Below, in pieces: positions 28,793-37,061 of a stretch of DNA of 64,000 nt (positions are counted from its first letter, which is position 1; each line of letters starts with the position of its first letter). The DNA lies in contig NZ_RAPV01000001.1 of the NCBI RefSeq assembly GCF_003610295.1, forward strand, positions 1,922,001 to 1,986,000. Reading direction: 5' to 3'. A program made the translations under genes and the position numbers. This DNA is from Paraburkholderia sp. BL23I1N1. Its GTDB lineage: Bacteria > Pseudomonadota > Gammaproteobacteria > Burkholderiales > Burkholderiaceae. The notes below the pieces were generated by a model that was not told where the DNA came from, did not search any database, and was given only the letters and a program-made list of their open reading frames with translations.

Positions 28793-29361
28793 GCGCAATT
28801 CGCGGGGCTGTCATATGGATGACCGGTTTGTCCGGTGCCGGTAAATCGACCTTGGCCGACGCGTTGCACCAGCGTCTGAAAGAAAACGGGCATGCCTCGA
28901 TCGTGCTCGACGGCGACGTGCTGCGACGCGGCCTGACCGCCGACCTCGGCTTCACCCCCGAAGACCGTGCTGAAAATCTGCGCCGGGTCGCGCACGTCGC
29001 GGCGCTGTTCGTGCAACAGGGCTTCATCGTGATTGCCGCGGCGATCTCGCCCGAGCATCAGCACCGGCGCATGGCGCGTGAGATCGTCGGCGCCGGGTTC
29101 GTCGAAGTGTTCGTGAATGCGCCGCTGACGGTATGCGAAGCGCGCGACGTCAAAGGCCTCTACGCGCGTGCGCGGCGCGGTGAGATTCCACATTTCACCG
29201 GTATTTCCGGGCCGTTCGAGGTGCCGCTCGACCCGGACGTCATGATCGAAACCGATCGGGTGTCGCTCGAAGAGGCCGTAGGCCGCCTGCTGATGCATCT
29301 GAGCGCCATGGGGTGTTTGCCTAGACGAAGCGGGCTTGGCAGGCCGCGCCTCGCGAAATAG
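28789..29361 (+). CDS. cysC: adenylylsulfate (APS) kinase
   Basis: 190 residues, close to E. coli CysC (201). Walker A is GLSGAGKST at residues 13-21, DGDVLRRGL is the APS-binding region, and [12 protein letters not shown] carries the phosphate-acceptor Ser. [22 protein letters not shown] and [11 protein letters not shown] are further family landmarks. It phosphorylates APS to PAPS in the cytoplasm. It is translationally coupled (ATGA) to the upstream sulfotransferase. No ATP sulfurylase is visible here, so APS comes from elsewhere in the genome. The last 15 residues are basic and variable. Confidence 0.95.
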   Translation: MSAIRGAVIWMTGLSGAGKSTLADALHQRLKENGHASIVLDGDVLRRGLTADLGFTPEDRAENLRRVAHVAALFVQQGFIVIAAAISPEHQHRRMAREIVGAGFVEVFVNAPLTVCEARDVKGLYARARRGEIPHFTGISGPFEVPLDPDVMIETDRVSLEEAVGRLLMHLSAMGCLPRRSGLGRPRLAK

Positions 29362-29491
29362 TCGGCACGAGGCGAGTGTGAGGTAAGCACAGGACCCATA
29401 ACGCGTTTCGAACGCGCAAATTTTTTCACCCGGCGCGAGGCATTTCGCTATACCTTTTCGGCTACTCGTGGATAGAAGAGGTGATGCGTCG

Positions 29492-30151
29492 ATGCCGACA
29501 TTGTCGATACGAAAAATAAGGCCGAACGTCGAAACACTCGTACTGGCGGCCGATCTGGCCGGCACGGTGGTTTTCGCGATCGAAGGCGCGCTCAGTGCGA
29601 TGCGCGGCGGTCTCGATCTGCTGGGTGTGATGGTGATCTCGTTTGTCGCTGCGCTCGGCGGCGGGGTGATCCGCGATCTGCTGATCGGCGATTCGCCGCC
29701 TAACGCGATACGCGACTGGCGCTATCCGGCGTTGACGTTCGTCACCGGTCTGCTCACGTTTATTTTCCATTCGACCGTGCAGCAGTTTCCCGTCGCGCTG
29801 ATTACCGTGCTCGACGCAGCCGGTCTTGCCCTGTTTGCGGTGGCGGGCGTCGAGAAAGCGCTGCTCTTCGGGATCCGGCCGTTTATCGCGATGCTGATGG
29901 GCACCATCACCGGTGTGGGTGGCGGTGTGATTCGCGACGTGTTGATGGAGCGTGTGCCGCTCGTGCTGCATGCCGACATCTATGCGACCGCGGCCTTCGC
30001 CGGCGCATTCGTTGTGGTGGTCGCGCGACGCGCCGGCTTGCCGCCGGGTATCGCGACATTGGCAGGCGGCGCGGCGTGCTTCATCTTGCGCGTGCTCGCC
30101 GTGACCTACGGCTGGCATCTGCCGAAGGCGTCCCTCTCAGCGCTTGCGTAA
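29492..30151 (+). CDS. trimeric intracellular cation channel (UPF0126/YicG) family membrane protein
   Basis: 219 residues from ATG 29492; an in-frame GTG at 29468 adds eight. About seven membrane segments are visible as two repeats, each carrying the family motif: VISFVAALGGGVIRDLLIGD in the first and GTITGVGGGVIRDVLMERVP in the second. Bacterial members (YicG, YadS-like) have been linked to K+ conductance or glycine uptake; the substrate here is not known. The last 15 bases overlap the end of the convergent DUF3820 gene. Confidence 0.9.
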   Translation: MPTLSIRKIRPNVETLVLAADLAGTVVFAIEGALSAMRGGLDLLGVMVISFVAALGGGVIRDLLIGDSPPNAIRDWRYPALTFVTGLLTFIFHSTVQQFPVALITVLDAAGLALFAVAGVEKALLFGIRPFIAMLMGTITGVGGGVIRDVLMERVPLVLHADIYATAAFAGAFVVVVARRAGLPPGIATLAGGAACFILRVLAVTYGWHLPKASLSALA

Positions 30152-30376
30152 AGGCTCGATCAGCGACGACAACCCGTTGTGATCGATCTCATGCATCAAG
30201 GCCAGCAGACGGCCGATTTCGCCTGGCGGAAAGCCCTGGCTCGCAAACCAGTTCAGATAGTGACCGGGCAGATCGGCGATCAGCCGGCCTTTGTATTTTC
30301 CGTAAGGCATCACTCGCGTGACCAGCAGTTCGAGGTGTTCGGGATTCATCGCAGGATGGGTGGACGGAAAGTTCAT
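30137..30376 (-). CDS. DUF3820 family small protein
   Basis: 79 residues if it starts at the ATG ending at 30376; a second in-frame ATG ending at 30349 gives 70. Neither has a strong ribosome-binding site. The core VMPYGKYKGRLIADLPGHYL followed by WFASQGFPPGEIGRLL is the DUF3820 pattern. The family has been labelled a putative quorum-sensing-regulated virulence factor, but its function is not established. The 3' end overlaps that of the convergent membrane-protein gene by 15 bp. Confidence 0.8.
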   Translation of the reverse strand: MNFPSTHPAMNPEHLELLVTRVMPYGKYKGRLIADLPGHYLNWFASQGFPPGEIGRLLALMHEIDHNGLSSLIEPLRKR

Positions 30377-30489
30377 TGAGCGCGGTGGTGCGAGCGCCTG
30401 CTGAAACAGCATTTTAGCTGCGCTGCAGGCATTACGCCGACATGGTAACGCCGGCGTTTTCCGCAAACACAATCAACAGGACAAGTTCG

Positions 30490-31542
30490 ATGGAATACCG
30501 CAGACTCGGCGACTCGGATGTGAAGGTTAGCCTGATCGGTCTCGGCACCATGACGTGGGGCGAGCAGAACACCGAGCAGGAAGCGCACGCACAGATCGAT
30601 TACGCGCTCGACCAGGGCGTGAATCTGATCGACGCCGCGGAAATGTATCCGGTGCCGCCGCGTCCCGAGACGCAAGGCTCGACCGAGCGCTATATCGGCA
30701 CGTGGATCGCGCAGCATCGCAGCGCGCGCGAGAAGATCGTGCTGGCCACCAAGATCGCGGGCCCGGCGCGTCAGCCGCACAATCCGCGCCATATTCGCGG
30801 CGAGGGCAACCAGTTCGACCGCAAGAACCTGACCGAAGCGCTGAACGATAGCCTGAAGCGTTTGCAAACGGACTACGTCGATCTGTATCAGTTGCACTGG
30901 CCGGATCGCAGCACGATGACGTTCGGCCGTCCCGCCTATCTGTGGGTCGACGACGCGTACACGGTGCCGATCGAAGAAACGCTGTCGGTGCTCGCCGAAT
31001 TCGTGAAGGCGGGCAAAATTCGCCATATCGGCGTGTCGAACGAAACGCCGTGGGGCGTCGCACAGTTTCTGCGCGCGGCGGAAAAGCTCGGCTTGCCGCG
31101 CATCGTCAGCATCCAGAATCCGTATAGCCTGTTGAACCGCACGTACGAAGCGGGGCTGTCCGAGTATGCGCATCGCGACAACATCGGCTTACTGGCGTAT
31201 TCGCCGCTGGCCTTCGGCTGGCTGTCGGGCAAGTATGAAGGTGGCGCGCGTCCGGCCGGCGCCCGCATTTCGCTGTTCGAGCGCTTTCAACGCTACAGCA
31301 AGCCGCAAGCGGTTCAGGCCACCACCCGCTATGTGGAACTGGCGAAGCGTCACGGTTTGTCGCCCGCGCAGTTCGCGCTGGCTTTCGTCAACAGCCGGCC
31401 GTTCGTGACGAGCAATCTGATCGGCGCGACGTCGCTCGATCAGTTGAAGGAAAACATCGCCAGCGCCGAGGTAAAGCTCTCGCCGGAAGCGCTCGCGGAG
31501 ATCGACAAGCTGCATGAGTTGCAGCCTAATCCGGCGCCTTGA
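30490..31542 (+). CDS. tas: aldo/keto reductase, Tas-like
   Basis: 350 residues from ATG 30490, preceded by AGGACA; the in-frame upstream ATG (30442) has no site. It runs colinear with E. coli Tas: GLGTMTWGEQNTE, the catalytic-Tyr region NLIDAAEMYPVPPRPETQG, DLYQLHWPDR, IGVSNETPWG and IQNPYSLLNRTYE. The enzyme is an NADPH-dependent reductase; in E. coli it suppresses tyrosine auxotrophy of starved cells, physiological substrate unknown. It stands alone on the plus strand with the MFS gene converging from the other side. Confidence 0.93.
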   Translation: MEYRRLGDSDVKVSLIGLGTMTWGEQNTEQEAHAQIDYALDQGVNLIDAAEMYPVPPRPETQGSTERYIGTWIAQHRSAREKIVLATKIAGPARQPHNPRHIRGEGNQFDRKNLTEALNDSLKRLQTDYVDLYQLHWPDRSTMTFGRPAYLWVDDAYTVPIEETLSVLAEFVKAGKIRHIGVSNETPWGVAQFLRAAEKLGLPRIVSIQNPYSLLNRTYEAGLSEYAHRDNIGLLAYSPLAFGWLSGKYEGGARPAGARISLFERFQRYSKPQAVQATTRYVELAKRHGLSPAQFALAFVNSRPFVTSNLIGATSLDQLKENIASAEVKLSPEALAEIDKLHELQPNPAP

Positions 31543-31560
31543 TGTAGGTGCTAGGGGCGG

Positions 31561-31584
31561 GCAAGGCGAGTTGATTCGCCTTGC
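31561..31584. terminator. perfect hairpin between convergent genes
   Basis: GCAAGGCGA (31561-31569) and TCGCCTTGC (31576-31584) form a 9-bp stem with a 6-base loop, 18 bp after the tas stop and 16 bp before the MFS stop. No U-tract follows. Its position suggests a shared terminator or barrier between convergent transcripts. Confidence 0.45.
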
Positions 31585-31599
31585 TCGCCTCGAACCCGC

Positions 31600-32883
31600 T
31601 CAGCGAATCTTCAGCTTCGAGCGGACCGCATAGAGCGCCAGCAAACTCGCCGCCGCGCAGAACATCAGATAGAAACCGGGCGCGAGTTTATTGCCGCTTG
31701 CGTCGATCAGCCAGGTGATCACGAAGGGCGCAAAGCCGCCGAACACCGTCACGCCGATGTTGTAGCTGACCGCGAGACCGGTCGCGCGCGTCTGCGTCGG
31801 AAAAATCTCCGACATCAGCGCGGGCAGCGCGCCGAAGTACGTCGCCTTCAAGACGCCGATCCAGATCAACGCCAGCAGCATCGTGGCGAACGATGGATGC
31901 GCATTCATATACACGAAGGCCGGATAGACCGTCAGCAGCATCAACGTCGCGGCGACTGCCATGATGCGGATGCGGCCCACGCTATCGGATAAGTGCCCGG
32001 CGAACGGCGTCAGCACCGTCAGCACGACGCCCGTTGCGAGCGTGGCCGCGAAGCCGGTCGAAGCGGGCAGGTGCAGTTGCTTGATCGCGTAGGTCGGCAT
32101 GTAGAGAATCATGTAGTTGGCCGCGGTCGAAATGATCAGCGAGCCGACCGCGAGCAGCATGCGGATCTTCTGCATACCGAACAGATCGCGCAGCGGGGTG
32201 CGTGTTTTAGGCTCCGTGTCGAACTCGGCGCCTTCGTCCATGTAGCGGCGAATATAGAAGCCGACGGGGCCGATCGCGAGGCCGAACAGAAACGGAATAC
32301 GCCAGCCCCACGATTCGAGTTGCGCCGTCGTGAGCTGGCTCGTCAGCAGCGCGCCGAAGCCGGAGGCGAGCAGCGTCGCCATGCCTTGGCTCGCGAACTG
32401 CCAACTGCCCATGAAGCCGCGCCGCTCAGGCGCGTGCTCGACCAGAAACGCGGTGGAGGCGCCGAACTCGCCGCCCGCCGAGAATCCTTGAACGAGCCGC
32501 GACAGCATGATGCCGGCGGGCGCCCACAAACCGATCGCGGCATACGGCGGCATCACGGCGATCGTCAACGTGCCGATCATCATCAAGCCGATCGACAGCA
32601 GCAGCGACACCTTACGCCCCGCGCGATCCGCGAGCGAGCCGAGCACGAGTCCGCCGAGCGGCCGGATCATGTACGAGATGCCGAAGGTGCCGAGCGTGAG
32701 CATCAGCGAAATCGCTTCGGTACGAGCCGGGAAGAACAGCTTCGCGATCGTGACCGCGAAAAAGCCGTAAACCACGAGGTCGAACCATTCAAGCGCATTG
32801 CCGATCGACGCCGCGAGAATGATGCGATGGACCTTCGCGGCGGACGACCGCGCGGCGCTGGCTGGCAAGGTGGACGTGCTCAT
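31600..32883 (-). CDS. MFS transporter, metabolite:H+ symporter (MHS) family
   Basis: 427 residues with about twelve membrane helices. MHS landmarks: SIGNALEWFDLVVYGFF at the N-terminus, RPLGGLVLGSLADRAGRKVSL in loop 2-3, RLVQGFSAGGEFGASTAFLVE, and a second conserved loop AGHLSDSVGRIRIM. The family imports organic acids such as citrate, 2-oxoglutarate, dicarboxylates or proline/betaine with protons. The M20 peptidase gene lies 73 bp upstream on the same strand, so uptake of the peptidase's substrate or a related N-acyl compound is plausible. Confidence 0.9.
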   Translation of the reverse strand: MSTSTLPASAARSSAAKVHRIILAASIGNALEWFDLVVYGFFAVTIAKLFFPARTEAISLMLTLGTFGISYMIRPLGGLVLGSLADRAGRKVSLLLSIGLMMIGTLTIAVMPPYAAIGLWAPAGIMLSRLVQGFSAGGEFGASTAFLVEHAPERRGFMGSWQFASQGMATLLASGFGALLTSQLTTAQLESWGWRIPFLFGLAIGPVGFYIRRYMDEGAEFDTEPKTRTPLRDLFGMQKIRMLLAVGSLIISTAANYMILYMPTYAIKQLHLPASTGFAATLATGVVLTVLTPFAGHLSDSVGRIRIMAVAATLMLLTVYPAFVYMNAHPSFATMLLALIWIGVLKATYFGALPALMSEIFPTQTRATGLAVSYNIGVTVFGGFAPFVITWLIDASGNKLAPGFYLMFCAAASLLALYAVRSKLKIR

Positions 32884-32956
32884 CGTGGGCGTGCCTCGTG
32901 GCGGATGCGGCTAACAGGGAACGACGGGTGAACTGCGGGCGTGTTGCGCTGGTCGC

Positions 32957-34375
32957 TCAGGCAGCGATTTCTGGCGGCGTTGCCGTTACACTTGCATGCG
33001 GCGCGTTTTCGCCGAGGTCCCAGAACAGTCCCGCCATGATCTGCAGACCCTCGCGCACCACCGGTCCGAGCAGATGCTCGTTCGGCGCGTGCTGCGAGCA
33101 GGCAGGGTATGAATGCGGCACCCAGATGGTCGGCAGGCCGAGCGTGTCGGCGAACACTTCGTTCGGCAGCGTGCCGCCGAGATTCGGCAACACCGCCGTT
33201 TTCTTGCCGGTGGTCTGTTCGAGCGAGGCGATGGCCCACTTGACCCATGGGTCGTCGGGATTCAGGCGGGTAGCCGGCGCACCGCGCTCGACACTGATGT
33301 CGACCAGCGAGAAGCCATGTGCATCCAGATGAGCGCGCAGATGCTGTTCCAGGTTTTCCCAGTCGGTGCCGACCACGAAGCGCAACTGGCAATGCGCGAA
33401 CGCCGACGACGGAATGGCGTTGACCGGGTTCTCAGGATTGCCCGCCTTGAAGGCCAGCACTTCGAAACTGTTCCAGCCAAACACACGTTCGGGCGGCGTG
33501 AGGCCGGGCTCGCCCCAGTTATCGTCGACGGCCGGATCGCCCGGGCCACCGCCTACCGTGATATCCGCCAATGCACGACGCACCGCGTCGGGAATCGGCG
33601 GCGGACGCAAGCCGTCGACGGCGATCACGCCGCGCGCATCGACCAGACTGGCGAGGACGTTCGCCAGCACGGTGGCCGGGTTACGCAACAGGCCACCCCA
33701 ATTGCCCGAGTGGTGCGCGCCATCGCGCAGATTCAGCGAGAGCTTGAAATTCACCGAGCCGCGCGAGCCGAGGAACACCGTGGGGCGGCGCGCGGCGAGG
33801 CGCGGGCCATCGGAGGCGATCAGCACGTCCGCGGCCAGTTCCTGTTTGTGCTGGTGGCAAATCGCGTCGAGCCCCGGCGAGCCGGTTTCCTCGCCCATTT
33901 CGATCAGTAGTTTCGCGTTGAAGCCGAGCTTGCCGCCGCGCGCGGCCAGCACGCTTGCGAGCGCCGCCAGGTTGATGGAGTGCTGGCCCTTGTTGTCGGC
34001 GGTGCCGCGGCCATACCAGCGTTCTCCTTCGACGGTCACGGCCCACGGCGTCAGCGGCGCGCGCCACTGGCTGTCGTAGCCGCGCACGACGTCGCCGTGG
34101 CCGTAGATCAGGACGGTGGGCAGCCGGTCGTCTTCGTGGCGATTGGCGAGCAGGAAAGGCCCGGACCCCTCGGCCGGGTTTTCGGCAATGCGCGTGCTGA
34201 AGCCGAGCCCTTCGGCTTCGGGCGCGATTTCGTCGGTCAGATACGAGAGCAGCGTGGCGGCGCGGTCGCTTTCCTGGCTCTCGGTGCGAAATCGGACGCG
34301 CCGATTGAGGTTCTCAAGAAAGGCGCCTGATTCGAAATGATGGGTGGCGTGTTCGATGGCCTGGTCGCGGCTCAT
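32957..34375 (-). CDS. M20 family metallopeptidase / deacylase
   Basis: 472 residues, starting at the ATG ending at 34375 with GGAGA upstream; 27 extra in-frame residues are unconserved. Metal-site motifs of the M20/ArgE/DapE family: YGHGDVV, GRGTADNKGQHS, EMGEETGSPGLD with the catalytic Glu pair, and C-terminal SQHAPNEHL. A dimerisation lid follows the catalytic region. The family hydrolyses amide bonds of dipeptides, N-acyl amino acids or carbamoyl compounds with two zinc ions. It is transcribed with the MHS transporter and divergently from a LysR regulator. Confidence 0.9.
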   Translation of the reverse strand: MSRDQAIEHATHHFESGAFLENLNRRVRFRTESQESDRAATLLSYLTDEIAPEAEGLGFSTRIAENPAEGSGPFLLANRHEDDRLPTVLIYGHGDVVRGYDSQWRAPLTPWAVTVEGERWYGRGTADNKGQHSINLAALASVLAARGGKLGFNAKLLIEMGEETGSPGLDAICHQHKQELAADVLIASDGPRLAARRPTVFLGSRGSVNFKLSLNLRDGAHHSGNWGGLLRNPATVLANVLASLVDARGVIAVDGLRPPPIPDAVRRALADITVGGGPGDPAVDDNWGEPGLTPPERVFGWNSFEVLAFKAGNPENPVNAIPSSAFAHCQLRFVVGTDWENLEQHLRAHLDAHGFSLVDISVERGAPATRLNPDDPWVKWAIASLEQTTGKKTAVLPNLGGTLPNEVFADTLGLPTIWVPHSYPACSQHAPNEHLLGPVVREGLQIMAGLFWDLGENAPHASVTATPPEIAA

Positions 34376-34517
34376 GGTTGTCTCCGAGGCGAGTGCGGGG
34401 GATGGCGGCGAGGTGACGACATGGCGCCGTGCGTGGCACGTCGGGTTCGCGGCCATCAGCTTCGAAACGATTCTAGGAGGCCGTTATTTTTGTCACAATG
34501 ATCGTATTTCGAAGCTT

Positions 34518-34538
34518 GCGTTGCCAAAAAGGCAACGC
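34518..34538. promoter_or_regulatory. LysR-type palindrome (T-N11-A) between M20 peptidase and LysR genes
   Basis: GCGTTGCC (34518-34525) and GGCAACGC (34531-34538) form a perfect 8-bp dyad around AAAAA. Its centre contains T-N11-A, the hallmark of LysR-regulator binding sites. It sits 60 bp upstream of the divergent LysR start, the usual position for an autoregulated site that also activates the divergent operon. A small hairpin with no regulator is the alternative. Confidence 0.55.
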
Positions 34539-34597
34539 CAAAGTACCTCCGTACCCGGCTGAATACGCTCGCGCGTTCATCTGAATAGGCATGGCTC

Positions 34598-35557
34598 ATG
34601 GCACTTTCATTGCACGGCATCGCATTGCGCTATTTTGTCGAAGTGGCTCGCACGGGCTCGATCAGCGACGCGTCCGCGCGGCTGCATGTGGCGGTATCGG
34701 CGATCAGCCGGCAGATTGCGCGGCTCGAAAGCGACCTTGGTGTCGCGTTGTTCGAGCGGCGGCCGCGGGGCATGTCGCTCTCCGAGGCGGGCGAGCGCCT
34801 GCTTGCCTACGCGCAGCGCAGCCTGCTCGAAGCGGAGCACGTGATGAAGGAGATCGGCGGGCTCGAGGCGTTGCATGGCAGCATGATCAAGGTTGCCAGT
34901 TCGGAGGGTTTCGCCGCGGACTTCCTGCCCAGCGCCATGGCGACGTTCCGCGGCCACTATCCGGGGATCGACTTCACGCTCTCCGTGGTGCCTCCGGGCG
35001 AGGCCACGCGCCGGGTGCGCGACGGCGACGCCGATCTCGCGCTGACCTTCAGTCTCGCGCCGGAAAAGGGCGTCAAGGTCGAACATACCGAGCGCGCGCC
35101 GGTGCTGGCGCTGCTGCGCGCCGATCATCCGCTGGCCGCGCGCGCGAGGGTGTCGCTTGCCGACTTGCGGCGCTATTCACTGGTGCTGCCGGAACCTGGC
35201 ACGACGATCCGGCAACTGATCGATATCACCTGTGCGCTTGAAGGCGTGCTGCTGGAGCCCGATCTCACCTGCAACAATAGCGGCGCGATGTACCGCTACG
35301 CGCAGAAGTCCGGGGCGATCATGTTCACGGGGCTGCTGTCGGTGCGCGACCGTTACGCCGGCGACGGGTTCGTCGCGATACCGCTGACGCACCCGCAGAT
35401 GCGCCAGCGCAGCATTCAGGTGCAGACAATGGCCGGACGGGATTTGCCGCCGTCGGTGAAGGCGTTCCGCGACCATCTGATCGCGGAAATCGGCGGCGCC
35501 AAGCCTGCGGATGCTGCGGTGCCGAAGCCGGCTCGAAAGCGCGGCAGGACACATTGA
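34598..35557 (+). CDS. LysR-family transcriptional regulator
   Basis: 319 residues. The N-terminal winged helix (residues 7-65) reads RYFVEVARTGSISDASARLH and then AVSAISRQIARLESDLG. The effector-binding domain extends to about residue 295 and includes LPEPGTTIRQLIDITCALEG. A basic tail, PARKRGRTH, ends the protein. It is divergent from the M20 peptidase/MHS transporter pair with a T-N11-A dyad between them, so it most likely controls that pair. Confidence 0.92.
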   Translation: MALSLHGIALRYFVEVARTGSISDASARLHVAVSAISRQIARLESDLGVALFERRPRGMSLSEAGERLLAYAQRSLLEAEHVMKEIGGLEALHGSMIKVASSEGFAADFLPSAMATFRGHYPGIDFTLSVVPPGEATRRVRDGDADLALTFSLAPEKGVKVEHTERAPVLALLRADHPLAARARVSLADLRRYSLVLPEPGTTIRQLIDITCALEGVLLEPDLTCNNSGAMYRYAQKSGAIMFTGLLSVRDRYAGDGFVAIPLTHPQMRQRSIQVQTMAGRDLPPSVKAFRDHLIAEIGGAKPADAAVPKPARKRGRTH

Positions 35558-35767
35558 TTGCAATGAAAGGCAAATCTCCCTGCCGGACGGCGAATCACGT
35601 CCTAAACTGTGGGGACGGGTCGGGCCGGTCGGCCTGGTCGGCCTCTGCTGCGCAGCTAGCGAGGCTGCGGCTCACACCAGTGGTAGGATTCAGCCCGAAA
35701 AATGGAGAGCGGCGCGCGATGAAAGCGCGTGCCGTCCACAACAGAGCGATAGGACTCAGGACATCGA

Positions 35768-36190
35768 ATGGCGCAACAAAAAACAAACCCAAAACTTGAG
35801 CAGGCGCTGACGCGCGGGGATCTTGCAATTCGCCAGGCCAACTCGGCACGAGCGACGGCGTTGCTGCGCGCGTTGGGCAAGATGATTGTCGACGCGTCGG
35901 CGACGATCGGTGTGGAGGCATTCACGCTGATTCCGGACGGCGACAAGATTTACGATCCCGCTGATGGGCTGTGGCCACAGGAATTGCAGGTCTCGCTTGA
36001 TGGGCCTGTCGAGGAGGCCGATCCGGATGAGGTTCGGACTGTGCGGTTGATTGCTGATGATCCTGCCACGGTGTTCAGGGTTGAATGGCAGCGGGCGGAT
36101 GGGAAGATCGGACGGCAGGATGGGGGGCCGTTTGCGACGGTGGCTTTTATTTCCGATGTGGATATTCCCTGGACGGATGATGAGGATTGA
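35768..36190 (+). CDS. conserved hypothetical protein
   Basis: 140 residues from ATG 35768, with AGGACATCG just upstream. The first 45 residues are helical and polar (LTRGDLAIRQANSARATALL). The rest is acidic with beta character (RTVRLIADDPATVFRVEWQ) and ends DIPWTDDED. There is no signal peptide or membrane segment. I do not recognise the family. The last third of the gene uses unusually many G and T bases on the coding strand, a bias that continues past the stop into the inverted repeat. Confidence 0.7.
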   Translation: MAQQKTNPKLEQALTRGDLAIRQANSARATALLRALGKMIVDASATIGVEAFTLIPDGDKIYDPADGLWPQELQVSLDGPVEEADPDEVRTVRLIADDPATVFRVEWQRADGKIGRQDGGPFATVAFISDVDIPWTDDED

Positions 36191-36230
36191 GGTTGGTTTT
36201 TGCTGCGCTTGTTGGCTGTGGTTTTATGGT

Positions 36231-36435
36231 GTTGGCCTTTCCTTGTTTTCTTAGTGGTCTATTAGTGTTGCCCCTGTGCGGGGCGGCACTTACTTTCTTT
36301 GCCGCCGCCGCAAAGAAAGATAAGCAAAGAAAGCGGCTTCACACCGCTAATTCTTAAGCGGGTCCCCCGCGCAGCCACGGTAGTGGTGCATCTGGAATCT
36401 GTGCTCTCGCACATTCGGCGTGAGTGACAAGGGCG
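36231..36435 (+). repeat. left arm of a ~205-bp inverted repeat
   Basis: Bases from GTTGGCCTTTCC to GTGACAAGGGCG are the near-perfect reverse complement of 36767-36968. Small differences include a one-base gap near the inner end. The outer part contains the GCAAAGAAAG / CTTTCTTTGC words and CCCCTGTGCGGGGCGGCA, which I associate with a very common intergenic repeat in Paraburkholderia and Burkholderia. Confidence 0.9.
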
Positions 36436-36766
36436 TCATACTTCCGGCGGCGCTGCGCGCGCCGATGCCTACTTCCTGGACCATCTGTTTGGTTTCGCGC
36501 GAGCGTCCTGGAACCATCAGCTTGTTTTTTTTGCGGCGAGCTCCGCACGATGCCCGAGTCGCCGTGGCATCCCCAACGTTTCTCCAACGCGCCGGCGCTT
36601 CATTCGAAATGCGAATCACACCTGTATGCGCGCTGCGGTTAGTCGCCGCTCAGAGCGCCTGGCGGCACGTCCCAGAACAGATGACCCCAACGCGCCCAAG
36701 CGAAGCCCCTGGTTTCCCACGCAGACCCATCCGCGACGCACGCAGTGCGGAGTGGGAGCGGATGAG

Positions 36767-36968
36767 CGCCTTGTCACTCACGCGGAGTGTGCGGGGGCAC
36801 AGATTCCAGATGCACCACTACCGTGGCTGCGCGGGGGACCCGCTTAAGAATTAGCGGGTTGAGCCGCCTTCTTTGCTTATCTTTCTTTGGGCGGCGGCAA
36901 AGAAAGTAGGTGCCGCCCCGCACAGGGGCGACACTAATAGACCACTAAGAAATCAAGGAAAGGCCAAC
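36767..36968 (-). repeat. right arm of the ~205-bp inverted repeat
   Basis: Reverse complement of the left arm at 36231-36435. The arms are separated by about 330 bp, so a hairpin would have a long loop; two repeat copies in opposite orientation is the simpler reading. Both arms include a block reading GGGTCCCCCGCGCAGCCACG on one strand or the other. Confidence 0.9.
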
Positions 36969-37061
36969 CCCGCAGGCACACAAAAAACAACGGCGCAAAT
37001 GCAAAAATCCACTCACCCGCCACGCGAAAAAACCCCAGCCGCAGGCCCCAAACCCCAACCC

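Larger units (their letters stand above)
36191..37061. other. intergenic region between convergent genes, filled by an inverted-repeat element
   Basis: 871 bp between the stops of the hypothetical gene and nodJ. It holds the two long repeat arms listed separately and a central part of about 330 bp. Open frames here run through the repeat arms, lack ribosome-binding sites and share their C-termini because of the repeat, so I do not call them genes. The flanks are strongly G+T-rich on the strand reading towards the repeat. Confidence 0.7.

Noticed and set aside
36420..36854. Frame of 144 codons inside the inverted repeat
   Set aside because: Its C-terminal half is the repeat arm, mirrored by another frame on the left arm; there is no ribosome-binding site and no family resemblance.
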